Notes: generated by a model not told the origin, from the sequence alone. Counted from the stretch's first letter, positions 1 through 6,440 are shown. The stretch: 8,266 nucleotides of DNA from an uncultured Eubacteriales bacterium (GCA_902493665.1 CABUQL010000040.1:1-8266); one strand, 5' to 3'. Numbers and translations: made by a program.

Positions 1-86
1 TCCCACATATTTTCAACTAATCCGAAAAAGCTCATAATATGCATTATTGTAACAATTGCCAGAGTTATCAATAATCCTTTTTTCAT
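1..86 (-). CDS. Start of a small membrane-anchored or secreted protein (partial)
   Basis: An ATG at 86-84 opens a frame that stays open for 28 codons to the window edge. It encodes Met-Lys-Lys-Gly followed by a hydrophobic run (LLITLAIVTIM), which is a typical signal peptide or N-terminal anchor. A strong ribosome binding site (GGAAGGTGAT) lies just upstream and overlaps the stop codon of the preceding gene. The two genes are only 4 bases apart, so this is the seventh and last visible gene of the operon. The rest lies outside the window and no function can be assigned. Its short spacing and N-terminal pattern match the six genes before it. Confidence 0.75.
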   Translation of the reverse strand, partial: MKKGLLITLAIVTIMHIMSFFGLVENMW

Positions 87-90
87 TTTA

Positions 91-417
91 TCACCTTCCA
101 AACCCATATAAAACTTTTCCGTCACGCTTTCTTACGAAATAATGGAACTGCATACCCGTCGTGTTTTCGGGAGAAACAAATGAAACATGATAATACCCCG
201 TAAACTTGTTGTAAACGGCACTTTTTACTCTGTCGGCTGATGCCTCGCCAACATACTGTGACATCACATCAATTGCAGCATCTTCATTTTGCACTATATT
301 TTTTACAGGAATATTAATATAATCCGCATTGCCGCTTTTGTATTTAAAACATCTTGATATTTCAAACGGAATCAGCAATACATTTAATAGAATTAAAAAA
401 ATAATAAATTTTTTCAT
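91..417 (-). CDS. Small membrane-anchored protein, possibly PepSY-like
   Basis: A 108-residue protein with an ATG start and a G-rich ribosome binding site (GGGGGGA) seven bases upstream. Residues 4-20 form one hydrophobic segment with two lysines before it, so the rest is probably outside the membrane. The exported part (about 43-108) has an Ala-rich helix (EDAAIDVMSQYVGEAS), then alternating beta-like segments around YYHVSF and HYFVRKRDGKVLYGFGR. The ending, a strand followed by a charged turn with DGKVL, resembles PepSY-type or small NTF2-like domains, but this is pattern resemblance only. There is no lipobox. It is the sixth gene of the operon, 18 bases after its predecessor and 4 before the next. 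No enzymatic motif is visible and the function is unknown. Confidence 0.75.
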   Translation of the reverse strand: MKKFIIFLILLNVLLIPFEISRCFKYKSGNADYINIPVKNIVQNEDAAIDVMSQYVGEASADRVKSAVYNKFTGYYHVSFVSPENTTGMQFHYFVRKRDGKVLYGFGR

Positions 418-435
418 TTATATTCCCCCCGCTTT

Positions 436-777
436 TTAATCTACAATTACCGAATAACCTTCAACTTTGTTATTGTCGTCAAAGGAGATCCCGAAAATAA
501 CAGGTCCACAATAGCTTTTTCCAACATAATAAGTATAATGAGAATTTTCAACAAGACCGTTTTTTCCAAGAAGCTTTACAATTTCTTCATCTGTCATACC
601 GTACAAGTTGTATTTTTCTGTTAAGCTTTTAATCATTCTCTCGCGATGCCATATGTCAGTATCCCACTTTTGCACAGAAAACTTCCTTTCGGCAGTAATG
701 TGATAATAAAAACAAGATAACGCAACAATTGCAATAATAAACAAAATAAGAACAATTACCAATATTTTCTTTACCAT
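436..777 (-). CDS. Small membrane-anchored protein with a BamE/SmpA-like domain
   Basis: A 113-residue protein. I chose the ATG at 777 over the in-frame ATG at 789 because GAGGTGG lies between the two and fits 777 at normal spacing; it also leaves the standard MVKK start before the hydrophobic segment (residues 4-24). The exported part carries a pattern typical of BamE/SmpA-like folds in Firmicutes: GMTDEEIVKLLGKNG at 60-74 (the 'threshold' helix with LLG), then YTYYVG at 81-86, then a beta hairpin with GISFDDNNKVEGY at 96-108. In Gram-positives such domains occur on small lipoproteins and anchored proteins of unknown role; an outer-membrane assembly function cannot apply. Cys22 lies in ALSC, a poor lipobox, so I treat the N-terminus as an anchor. 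It is the fifth gene of the operon. Confidence 0.78.
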   Translation of the reverse strand: MVKKILVIVLILFIIAIVALSCFYYHITAERKFSVQKWDTDIWHRERMIKSLTEKYNLYGMTDEEIVKLLGKNGLVENSHYTYYVGKSYCGPVIFGISFDDNNKVEGYSVIVD

Positions 778-798
778 ATTCCACCTCATGTGACTGTG

Positions 799-1326
799 CT
801 ATTTTTGTATTACTTTATGGTAATACCAACTTTTAAATTTCAACGGTTTTAATTCCTGAGATCGAACGTAAATATCCGAAATGTCAGGTTCACCCAATGG
901 TGAAAACAGTATTTCAACGCCCTGATTAAGCGAGCTGTACAAAGAAAAGCATATGTAATTATACTCTTTAAGTATTGTAATAAATCCTTTTTTGTCTAAT
1001 GTTTTCAGACTTTCTATAATGGCTTTATCAGATATTTCTTCTGAAGTCCATTCATTTTTACCGCTTAAAGTGTATTCAATTTTACTTGCGGATTCAAAAA
1101 TATCAATCCTTGCGTCTTCATATTCACTGTTATAAAGCCAATCGGCAACATTATTTAAGTCGCTTTCGTATTTTGAATATATTTTTTCACACTTTGAGTA
1201 ACTCGGCGGCATCGGAAACATACCGCAAAATCTAAGTATCGGAATTAAATAATAATACGTTAAAAGAATTATGAGCAGTATCAACATTGCACTCAAAATA
1301 AGTATAACAGACTTTTTCTTCGTCAT
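799..1326 (-). CDS. Membrane-anchored protein of unknown function
   Basis: A 175-residue protein starting at the ATG at 1326, preceded by GGGGTGG; the open frame extends to a TTG at 1338, but that would swallow the ribosome binding site. Residues 6-33 form one long hydrophobic segment after MTKKK, giving an extracytoplasmic domain of about 140 residues. This begins with a helical stretch (CEKIYSKYESDLNNVADWLY, 46-65) and ends with beta-rich sequence containing CFSLYSSL (126-133), FSPLGEP (141-147) and the aromatic end SWYYHK. I recall similar anchored proteins with a SL-x-SSL...YS-x-x-G pattern in Firmicutes, but know no assigned function. It lies 18 bases after the lipoprotein gene and 21 before the next gene, and shares the GGTGGAATATG initiation region with that next gene. 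Confidence 0.75.
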   Translation of the reverse strand: MTKKKSVILILSAMLILLIILLTYYYLIPILRFCGMFPMPPSYSKCEKIYSKYESDLNNVADWLYNSEYEDARIDIFESASKIEYTLSGKNEWTSEEISDKAIIESLKTLDKKGFITILKEYNYICFSLYSSLNQGVEILFSPLGEPDISDIYVRSQELKPLKFKSWYYHKVIQK

Positions 1327-1344
1327 ATTCCACCCCAAACTTTC

Positions 1345-1761
1345 TTACTTATCAACCGTATTTGGATCTGCCGAAGTTTCGTACCAAAAATCGGGAGCCT
1401 CAATATCATGTTTTTCGCAATACAAAACCATTTCGTCAAGTGTTTCAAACGATTTAACCATTTTTCTTTCCGTTGTATCGAGTATGTAACAGATTTCATT
1501 TGAAGTGTCTTTTTCACTTTTTGCAAAAACGTATCTGTCATCATATGCAAACTCATTAACAAAAGATAAAATCTCATCTGCACTGCCATTTCCGGTATAA
1601 ACTATATTTATTTTGTCCGCATTGACATGCCATACCGCATAATCATTAGGGAGCTCATATGACCAATCATTTTGCCCCGGTCCGATACACGATGTCAAAA
1701 AAATACATAAAACAGTGATTAAAATAACTTCCATACAAAGTTTTTGTGTTTTTAAAATCAT
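1345..1761 (-). CDS. Putative lipoprotein, DUF3997-like
   Basis: A 138-residue protein with a lipoprotein signal: hydrophobic run VILITVLCIFLTSC with the lipobox LTSC at residues 22-25, so Cys25 should be lipidated and the mature protein held on the outer face of the membrane. I chose the ATG at 1761, with AAGGAG nine bases upstream; the longer frame from a TTG at 1788 would include that site. The mature part has the order seen in DUF3997-type lipoproteins: a short strand pattern with DYAVWHVNADKINIV, a middle segment with DDRYVFAKSE, then ICYILDTTERKMVKSF and a final helix. The family is uncharacterised. The assignment is from memory of the pattern, not a search. It is the third gene of the operon. 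Confidence 0.78.
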   Translation of the reverse strand: MILKTQKLCMEVILITVLCIFLTSCIGPGQNDWSYELPNDYAVWHVNADKINIVYTGNGSADEILSFVNEFAYDDRYVFAKSEKDTSNEICYILDTTERKMVKSFETLDEMVLYCEKHDIEAPDFWYETSADPNTVDK

Positions 1762-1792
1762 ATTGCCGTTCTCCTTCTTCACAATCAACTGT

Positions 1793-2293
1793 TTATTTTA
1801 AGTCTATGATTTTGCTATATCTTTTGTAGTAAAAAGTTTTTCCCTTATCTAAAATCAAATTGTTTATATTCTCATTCTTTAAACTGCCGTCTTTTTTTAT
1901 TGTTATTACAGAAGTAAAACCAATTTCGGAAAATTTTCTGTCTTTTTGCGTTTTAAATATTCCGAGCAGATTATTTTTACTGTCATAATTAAGCATTAGA
2001 CCCATTCCGGGGAGTCCTAGTACAGACTGGTCAACAATTACAATTATTCTTTCTTTCGGCATTATTTTCGGAATACTAAGTTCCTTTTTAAAGTAATCTT
2101 TTTTATCAGGAAAAACAAAACCTTCCGGCACATATACCGACAGTGAAATATCATCTATCGCCGTATCGGTTTCATTTCGTATATCCAATACAGTTTTCCC
2201 TTCACGCTGAGGAGTATCATTTATACCGGATATGTAAAACGCTGCCGACAATACAATTAAAATAATAAGTGTAATCAAAAATGCCTTCTTCAT
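1793..2293 (-). CDS. Membrane-anchored or secreted protein, possible beta-sandwich domain
   Basis: A 166-residue protein with an ATG start and a strong GGAGGATTTT initiation region. Residues 4-21 are hydrophobic after MKK and end with LSAAFYISG, compatible with either a cleavable signal peptide or an anchor. The remainder looks beta-rich: VLDIRNETDTAIDDISLSVY (35-54), a long strand pair with IPKIMPKERIIVIVD (74-88), then VITIKKDGSLKNE (129-141). The 'N-E-T-D ... I-x-x-I ... strand' pattern and the 'I-P-K-I-x-P-K-E' turn resemble small immunoglobulin-like domains in which a proximal strand is followed by a turn and a second strand; this is an inference. No catalytic residues or cysteines stand out. 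It is the second gene of the operon, 51 bases after the first and 31 before the third. Confidence 0.75.
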   Translation of the reverse strand: MKKAFLITLIILIVLSAAFYISGINDTPQREGKTVLDIRNETDTAIDDISLSVYVPEGFVFPDKKDYFKKELSIPKIMPKERIIVIVDQSVLGLPGMGLMLNYDSKNNLLGIFKTQKDRKFSEIGFTSVITIKKDGSLKNENINNLILDKGKTFYYKRYSKIIDLK

Positions 2294-2344
2294 AAAATCC
2301 TCCGTTTAAAATCTTCTTACTTGCGTCCCGTTTTAATCCACACA

Positions 2345-2788
2345 TCACCCTGCTCCGAACCCAACAATCTTCCAATCAGAACTTTCATTTTTCTTTTGCA
2401 AATAAAAATTCCATTCATACACCTGATTTGTTAATCCGCTGTTATAACCCGACTTAAAATCAGGCTTAAAGGCGGCTCTTACAACCCTTGTATCATACGG
2501 GTTTTTATATGGTGAATTTTTAACATCATCTTTGTTTACCGTCTTATCATCACTGCATTCTATTAAATTAATGCCGTTTTGGTCAAAATTAAAAAACCAA
2601 AATTCCTTTAAATCGGAATTTCCCACAACACTGTTCATTTTAATATAGTTTTGTTTATCCCACGAATTAAAATAATACTCAACCGTTTCATGCGGTGACA
2701 TACCTCGCGGACATCGGGTATTTACAAAATAAACAATAACCAAAACCGCACATATGAGCAAAAAGATATATTTTAAAACTCTTTTCAT
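2345..2788 (-). CDS. Membrane-anchored protein, DUF4829-like (NTF2-like fold suspected)
   Basis: A 147-residue protein, first gene of the seven-gene operon. I prefer the ATG at 2788 (site CGGTGAT upstream, and MKR directly before the hydrophobic segment at residues 7-22); an ATG at 2815 with a badly spaced AGGA is the alternative and would add nine residues. The exported part matches my memory of DUF4829-type domains: SPHETVEYYFNSWDKQNY (31-48), the helix in which a small pocket-forming domain starts, a middle segment with GINLIECSDD, then VVRAAFKPDF and a closing strand with YEWNFYLQKKNES...DWKIVGFG. The family is uncharacterised and usually lies on secreted or anchored proteins. A DNA promoter sits about 90 bases upstream. 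Confidence 0.77.
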   Translation of the reverse strand: MKRVLKYIFLLICAVLVIVYFVNTRCPRGMSPHETVEYYFNSWDKQNYIKMNSVVGNSDLKEFWFFNFDQNGINLIECSDDKTVNKDDVKNSPYKNPYDTRVVRAAFKPDFKSGYNSGLTNQVYEWNFYLQKKNESSDWKIVGFGAG

Positions 2789-2875
2789 AATAATCACCGT
2801 TTTATTTGCAGACATTATCCTGCTTATTTTCTCACATTGTAAAAATCAATATTTTTGACACAATACTACAATTTC

Positions 2876-2904
2876 ATACTACCATTTATTTACTATATTG
2901 TCAA
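2876..2904 (-). promoter_or_regulatory. Promoter of the seven-gene small-protein operon
   Basis: On the minus strand there is a perfect -35 box TTGACA (2904-2899), a 17-base spacer and a -10 box TAGTAT (2881-2876, four of six consensus bases). Transcription would start near 2869, giving a leader of about 80 bases before the first start codon. No other promoter of similar quality lies in the short gaps between the seven genes. Confidence 0.6.
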
Positions 2905-2934
2905 CACTGCATTTATTACGATTTTTTGCAACAA

Positions 2935-2964
2935 AAAACAGACAGAAAAAATTCTGTCTGTTTT
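2935..2964 (-). terminator. Intrinsic terminator after the YerB-like gene
   Basis: A perfect 13-base-pair hairpin (AAAACAGACAGAA, loop AAAA, complementary arm) lies 20 bases after the stop of the YerB-like gene. Read on the minus strand it is followed by a run of six T. The plus-strand side also has T-rich sequence, so it could work both ways, but no plus-strand gene ends here. Confidence 0.85.
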
Positions 2965-2984
2965 AATTTTTCTTTAAATAACTT

Positions 2985-3998
2985 TTATTCTATTGTCAGA
3001 TTTGCCGATAGGGGGATTATCTGAACAAATGTATTTCCGGGATTAATTTCAAGCGTCTTTCCGTCTTCTGTTTTATAAACAGTTTTTTCACGTCTTGAAT
3101 TTTTGCTCCACTCGATTTGAACACATTTTCCGTCGGAAATATAAAATCCGTTTCCGCTGCCGACATCTTCAAGGTTCTGACGGTCTTTATTGTCTATACT
3201 GTAATTTTTAACGGCGTAAACAATTATGTTTTTTGCAGTCATTGCCGCGCCTGTGTTTGCGTTGATATGCGGATTTGAATTTATATATCTTTCGTAAACT
3301 TTTTTATCTGCATTATACTTATACGATACAGTATAAGATGACGAATACGGGATTTTTACATCAACGGCGCTTTTTTCGCTTTTAAGCTCTGTATCGACTT
3401 TATTATACGAAAAAACTCTTGATGACGATGTTTTTAAACTGTATCCTTTGTCTTCGGCGTACTTTTTAAGTTCGGGAAGCGATGCATAAAGATTATGCGG
3501 CGCTTTTCTCGATTTATCTCTGAAAAAGTTTTTTCCGTTGTTGTGCTGAAGCTCGTTAATATTGTTTACTCCAAACGATTTTATGTCGCTTGCCGCCTGA
3601 GGACTGTATCCGCAATGAGTGTAAATTGCGTCGTTTTCCATTGCATAATCAAGAAAATAATGTCTTGACGAACGAACAGGACCGACTTTTGTTAAATCTT
3701 CATCTAAAAACAGCGCCATTAATCTTGTTGATGCACCTTCAACCGTTATTTCATATATAAGGTATGCGTTTTCAAGACCCGTCTGCGGTCTTGCGGCATT
3801 GTTGTTGTCAATCATAACCGCTATCGGTCTTGAATCGGATTTTGTGATTTTTGTGTAAAAATCATCTGCCTTTTCTTCGGGTTCTTTGCTTTCGGATGTT
3901 CTTGTGTGTGTACCTTTTTTTGCTTCCTCATTCTTTTTGCATGCTGAAAAAGAAAAAATCATCATTAGCGCAAGCAGCGCAGATATTACTTTTTTCAT
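2985..3998 (-). CDS. yerB: YerB-like lipoprotein (DUF3048 family)
   Basis: A 337-residue putative lipoprotein. The signal peptide ends in FSAC (residues 17-20), so Cys20 should carry the lipid and the protein sit on the outer face of the membrane. After a charged linker (about 21-55) the DUF3048 core begins with RPIAVMIDNNNAARPQ (57-72), followed by LIYEITVEGASTRLMALF (80-97), the family hallmark VGPVRSSRHYF (105-115) and HCGYSPQA (128-135). The C-terminus contains the second DUF3048 segment, closing with NPGNTFVQIIP. Length fits the family (about 330-350). The ATG at 3998 has GGAGAGG upstream; a TTG at 4013 is rejected. Bacillus YerB is uncharacterised, so no reaction can be given. The gene follows the TIM-barrel gene by 27 bases and is probably co-transcribed with it. 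Confidence 0.93.
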   Translation of the reverse strand: MKKVISALLALMMIFSFSACKKNEEAKKGTHTRTSESKEPEEKADDFYTKITKSDSRPIAVMIDNNNAARPQTGLENAYLIYEITVEGASTRLMALFLDEDLTKVGPVRSSRHYFLDYAMENDAIYTHCGYSPQAASDIKSFGVNNINELQHNNGKNFFRDKSRKAPHNLYASLPELKKYAEDKGYSLKTSSSRVFSYNKVDTELKSEKSAVDVKIPYSSSYTVSYKYNADKKVYERYINSNPHINANTGAAMTAKNIIVYAVKNYSIDNKDRQNLEDVGSGNGFYISDGKCVQIEWSKNSRREKTVYKTEDGKTLEINPGNTFVQIIPLSANLTIE

Positions 3999-4025
3999 TG
4001 TTTTCCTCTCCAAAAATTTTATTTT

Positions 4026-4889
4026 TTACTCCGCAAGATATTTTGCGATTTTTGATAGACTTATTTGAAATGGTTCTTTTATAACTTCGGGAAGATTGCC
4101 GTTTACTTTTGTTTCAAGCGAAACAGGAATACTTTCATCGATTTGTTTAAGAGCCTCTTTAAATGCCTCCCAGTCTATGCACTGCGACTCGGTAATACTT
4201 CCGAAAAACGGCATTGTATGTAAATCAAGTTTTTTATTGTTATCATGAATATGCAGGCATTTCACGTAATCTTTAACTTTTAAAAGCTCCTCAGCAGGCG
4301 AAAGATTAAACACCCAGCAATGCCCTGTGTCAAAACACATACCGACGTTTTCACTGTTTAAAAGTTTTACCATATTAAGTGTTTGCATCGGCGTTGAAGC
4401 GGAAAGCTCAAGCATCGGCATATTTTCAATACACAAAACAACACCGTTTTCTTTGGCAGTTCCTATAAGTCCGTTAAAAAATTCAAGATTTATTTCCAAA
4501 AGCTTTTCGGGCTCGGGATCACTGTAATGTCCAAATGGCATTACCGGATGGATAGCCATATATTTTGCGCCGAGAACTCCTGTTCCGTAAAGTGCTTTTT
4601 TCATTTTTTCGCTGCGTTCCGCTCTTTCTTTGGGCGTTGAATCATGCGGCGGAAAACGCCACGGAGCATGAGTCTGATAAATTTCTATTCCGGCATTTTG
4701 GGCTGATGTACGCTGCGATATAAGCTGCTTTTCAAACGAAGCAATGTCAGCTTTAAAAAAATCTGTTTCGGTATTTACAAAATTCTGGTAATCGGCACAG
4801 TCATACCCGTGCTCACGCATTTTTTTAAATCCCTCTTCATACCCGTCAAGCTTGAAATACGCCGAGGTTTCAATGCCTGTTTTTCTCAT
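4026..4889 (-). CDS. Sugar phosphate isomerase/epimerase-like TIM barrel protein
   Basis: A 287-residue cytoplasmic protein of the xylose-isomerase-like / AP endonuclease 2 superfamily. Family members use a divalent metal in a TIM barrel to isomerise or epimerise sugars or related compounds. The metal-site pattern is intact: THAP with His74, IHP with His114, CIENMP with Glu155, FDTGH with Asp187 and His190, CLHIHDNN with His213, His215 and Asp216, and SLETK with Glu259. Length is normal for the family. The ATG at 4889 follows GGGAG; a frame extension to a TTG at 4928 has no supporting site. The substrate cannot be read from the sequence, and no sugar transporter or kinase lies nearby. It is the first gene of a two-gene operon with the YerB-like gene. 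Confidence 0.9.
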   Translation of the reverse strand: MRKTGIETSAYFKLDGYEEGFKKMREHGYDCADYQNFVNTETDFFKADIASFEKQLISQRTSAQNAGIEIYQTHAPWRFPPHDSTPKERAERSEKMKKALYGTGVLGAKYMAIHPVMPFGHYSDPEPEKLLEINLEFFNGLIGTAKENGVVLCIENMPMLELSASTPMQTLNMVKLLNSENVGMCFDTGHCWVFNLSPAEELLKVKDYVKCLHIHDNNKKLDLHTMPFFGSITESQCIDWEAFKEALKQIDESIPVSLETKVNGNLPEVIKEPFQISLSKIAKYLAE

Positions 4890-4994
4890 ATTATTAATCG
4901 CTCCCACTTTAAAATTGATGAAAGGCAAAATACTCTGTGATTATCAAAGCTTTACACAAACATCAATAATATCCAATTAATTTCACATAAAATG

Positions 4995-5023
4995 ATTATA
5001 TCACAACAATTTTGTTTTTTCAA
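4995..5023 (-). promoter_or_regulatory. Promoter of the isomerase-yerB operon
   Basis: On the minus strand TTGAAA (5023-5018) is followed after 17 bases by a perfect TATAAT (5000-4995). The start would be near 4988, giving a leader of about 100 bases. I found no convincing riboswitch-like structure in that leader. Confidence 0.72.
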
Positions 5024-5043
5024 TACTGCATTTTCAAAATAAA

Positions 5044-5085
5044 ACAGACATTTTTGTTTGGGCATAACCAAATAAAAATGTCTGT
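5044..5085 (-). terminator. Intrinsic terminator after the stalk-domain gene
   Basis: An 18-base-pair hairpin with one G-T wobble: arms 5044-5061 (starting ACAGACATTTTTG) and 5068-5085, loop of six bases. On the minus strand it is followed by TTTTATTTT. It lies about 57 bases after the stop of the stalk-domain gene, and just upstream of the next promoter, so it insulates the two operons. Confidence 0.85.
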
Positions 5086-5141
5086 AAAAAAGATTATCTC
5101 GTTAAATTAAAAGGAAGCTTACACTCACTTTTTTAGATATA

Positions 5142-5879
5142 TTATTCATACAGTGCGAACCAAACGCCGCCGCTTCCGTCATAGTCAAGGTTATATACAA
5201 GTTTCGGCTTCGGATCGTCTTTTTTTACTGTAACGGCAATCCAGCCTTCCGTACTGCCGCCGGCATATAATTTTCCGCCCAATTCAGGTTTAGGACATAT
5301 TACATATGATGATTTATTCTCTTCATTTTTTGAGGAAAATGATTCGAAATTATATTTATTTGGTTCAATTGCTTTATCATCTTTAACATTAAGTACCGAA
5401 AAAGCAATTTTTACAAGAACATATTCATAACCTTCAGGCGCTTTAGGGTTAAACTTATTGGCTGCATAGATCTTCTCCAAAACCTTTTCGCCCCTTACTA
5501 TTTCCATTACACGTAAATTTACAGAATAATTATCATCGTCATACCAATCGCTCGACTTTGTATATGTCTGTACGGTATTTATAGGAGCAGGATTATTTCT
5601 TGAATACTGATTTTTTTCAGCTACAGGCGCCTGATTTCCAACCTCTGCCTGATTAAGTTCCTGATTCCAATTAACAGGTACTCCCAGCGCCTCGCCCATT
5701 GCACGAAGCGGCAAATATGTACGGCCTTCAACTTCAAGTGCCGGAGGATCTGAAACAAATTCCTCACCGTTTACCATAACTTTAAAACTTACAGGGTTTG
5801 CAATGTACTGCGCCGCAAATGCTCCGATTGTGCCGAACAGCATTGCTCCGATTAAAAAACCGCTTATAAATTTTTTCAT
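5142..5879 (-). CDS. Secreted protein with copper-amine-oxidase-like stalk domain and DUF4352-like domain
   Basis: A 245-residue exported protein. Residues 1-23 are a signal peptide (MKKFISGFLIGAM ... GAFAA). Residues 31-80 match the copper amine oxidase N-terminal-like 'stalk' domain common on clostridial surface proteins: VMVNGEEF, the turn GRTYLPLRAMGEALGVPV (52-69), then VNWNQELNQAEV. It is a short single copy with no oxidase catalytic part, so the name is structural, not functional. After a linker rich in Pro and Asn (82-110), residues about 115-245 look like a DUF4352 immunoglobulin-like domain: KFNPKAPEGYEYVLVKIAF (142-160), then NFESFSSKNE and STEGWIAVTV (209-218). Such domains are often extracellular ligand or partner modules. 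It follows the membrane protein gene by 55 bases and precedes a terminator. No lipobox or sortase motif is seen. Confidence 0.88.
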   Translation of the reverse strand: MKKFISGFLIGAMLFGTIGAFAAQYIANPVSFKVMVNGEEFVSDPPALEVEGRTYLPLRAMGEALGVPVNWNQELNQAEVGNQAPVAEKNQYSRNNPAPINTVQTYTKSSDWYDDDNYSVNLRVMEIVRGEKVLEKIYAANKFNPKAPEGYEYVLVKIAFSVLNVKDDKAIEPNKYNFESFSSKNEENKSSYVICPKPELGGKLYAGGSTEGWIAVTVKKDDPKPKLVYNLDYDGSGGVWFALYE

Positions 5880-5934
5880 ATCAACTCTTACCTTCCTTTC
5901 AAAAGCAATTTATTAACGGATAACAGATAAAAAC

Positions 5935-6291
5935 TTATGCTGCATCTTTTTTCTGTTTTAAAAATAATGTAATCAGTAATATAGCAGCAAAAATTAATGA
6001 TAATGAAGACCATATTTTCAAATCTAAATACGTGCCCACATTTGCAAGACCAATAAGTCCTCCGAAAACATAAAAACATAATGCAACTATAGTTCCTGCT
6101 TTTGTTTTTCTGGCAGCAACTGCAATAATTCCTGCAATCAGCATACATATTGCAAGCGTTCCTCCGGCTGATCCGCTTACCTCACCATTATCAGCAATAG
6201 TATTTCCAATTCCTGCGGCACAAGACTGCAATGCTACTATTATAAATAATACCATGCTGATAATTCCGATTATCATTCTTGTTGTTTTCAT
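5935..6291 (-). CDS. Small four-helix membrane protein of unknown function
   Basis: A 118-residue integral membrane protein with four predicted helices: residues about 5-27, 43-60, 64-86 and 92-111, and a basic C-terminal tail (KQKKDAA). The GNTIADNGEVSGSAGG loop (29-44) after helix 1 is hydrophilic and the second and third helices are joined by RKTKAG. I recall closely similar proteins, with the same IGIISMVLF...QSCAAG opening and DLKIWS near the end, in many Firmicutes, but no assigned function. The ATG has a strong AGGGGGA site. It is the first gene after a perfect promoter and is probably co-transcribed with the stalk-domain gene. A divergent Xre regulator gene lies 149 bases away and is the likely controller. 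Confidence 0.85.
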   Translation of the reverse strand: MKTTRMIIGIISMVLFIIVALQSCAAGIGNTIADNGEVSGSAGGTLAICMLIAGIIAVAARKTKAGTIVALCFYVFGGLIGLANVGTYLDLKIWSSLSLIFAAILLITLFLKQKKDAA

Positions 6292-6324
6292 AAAAATCCC
6301 CCTTCAAATTATTAATTTACATTA

Positions 6325-6353
6325 ATTATAGCATACAGTACATTTTTTGTCAA
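6325..6353 (-). promoter_or_regulatory. Perfect consensus promoter of the membrane/stalk-protein operon
   Basis: On the minus strand TTGACA (6353-6348) and TATAAT (6330-6325) are both exact consensus and are separated by exactly 17 bases. Such a strong sigma-A promoter normally needs a repressor to keep it off. Possible operator half-sites overlap it (next entry), and a repressor gene is divergent. Confidence 0.88.
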
Positions 6354-6383
6354 TGCTATTAGCTATATTTATATAGCTTATAG
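6327..6383. promoter_or_regulatory. Candidate operator with TATAGC half-sites for the divergent Xre regulator
   Basis: Two inverted repeats: AGCTATA, four bases, TATAGCT (6361-6378), and ATAGCAT (6328-6334) with ATGCTAT (6353-6359). The second pair brackets the spacer of the consensus promoter, one arm overlapping the -10 box and the other abutting the -35 box. The core TATAGC occurs at 6327-6332 and 6372-6377 (plus) and at 6362-6367 (minus), with AATAGC at 6355-6360 (minus). The clustering between divergent genes argues for regulator binding, but AT-rich sequence yields chance repeats, and the assignment to the Xre protein is inference. Confidence 0.5.
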
Positions 6384-6387
6384 AATA

Positions 6388-6416
6388 TTAAACTGCAAGC
6401 ATATTAATAATATACT
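6388..6416 (+). promoter_or_regulatory. Possible promoter of the Xre regulator gene
   Basis: TATACT at 6411-6416 is a good -10 box. The -35 position 17 bases before it (TTAAAC, 6388-6393) is weak, with three of six consensus bases. The inverted repeat at 6361-6378 lies just upstream, so autoregulation is plausible. Confidence 0.35.
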
Positions 6417-6440
6417 ATTAGTTAAGAATGAGGTGGTAAT

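Noticed and set aside
1762..1788. Longer start (TTG) for the DUF3997-like lipoprotein
   Set aside because: It would contain the AAGGAG site serving the ATG at 1761 and move the signal peptide away from the N-terminus.
2837..2863. AT-rich hairpin in the leader of the small-protein operon
   Set aside because: The stem is short, almost all A-T pairs and has a bulge; not enough to claim a riboswitch or attenuator.
2855..2883. TTGACA on the plus strand as a plus-strand promoter
   Set aside because: No acceptable -10 box lies 17 bases downstream (ACTACC), and no plus-strand gene follows.
2805..3024. Plus-strand open frame of 72 codons
   Set aside because: It covers the minus-strand promoter and terminator and its translation has no recognisable domain or ribosome binding site.
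3851..4084. Plus-strand open frames antisense to the yerB-like and isomerase genes
   Set aside because: They lie on the complement of two well-supported genes, are low in complexity (poly-Leu/Phe), and have no ribosome binding site.
4327..4527. Plus-strand frame inside the isomerase gene
   Set aside because: Antisense to a gene with an intact metal-site pattern; no separate evidence for translation.
5888..6148. Cysteine-rich minus-strand frame over the four-helix protein
   Set aside because: It is an alternate frame of a gene with better start, ribosome binding site and family resemblance; the cysteines arise from the overlapping frame.
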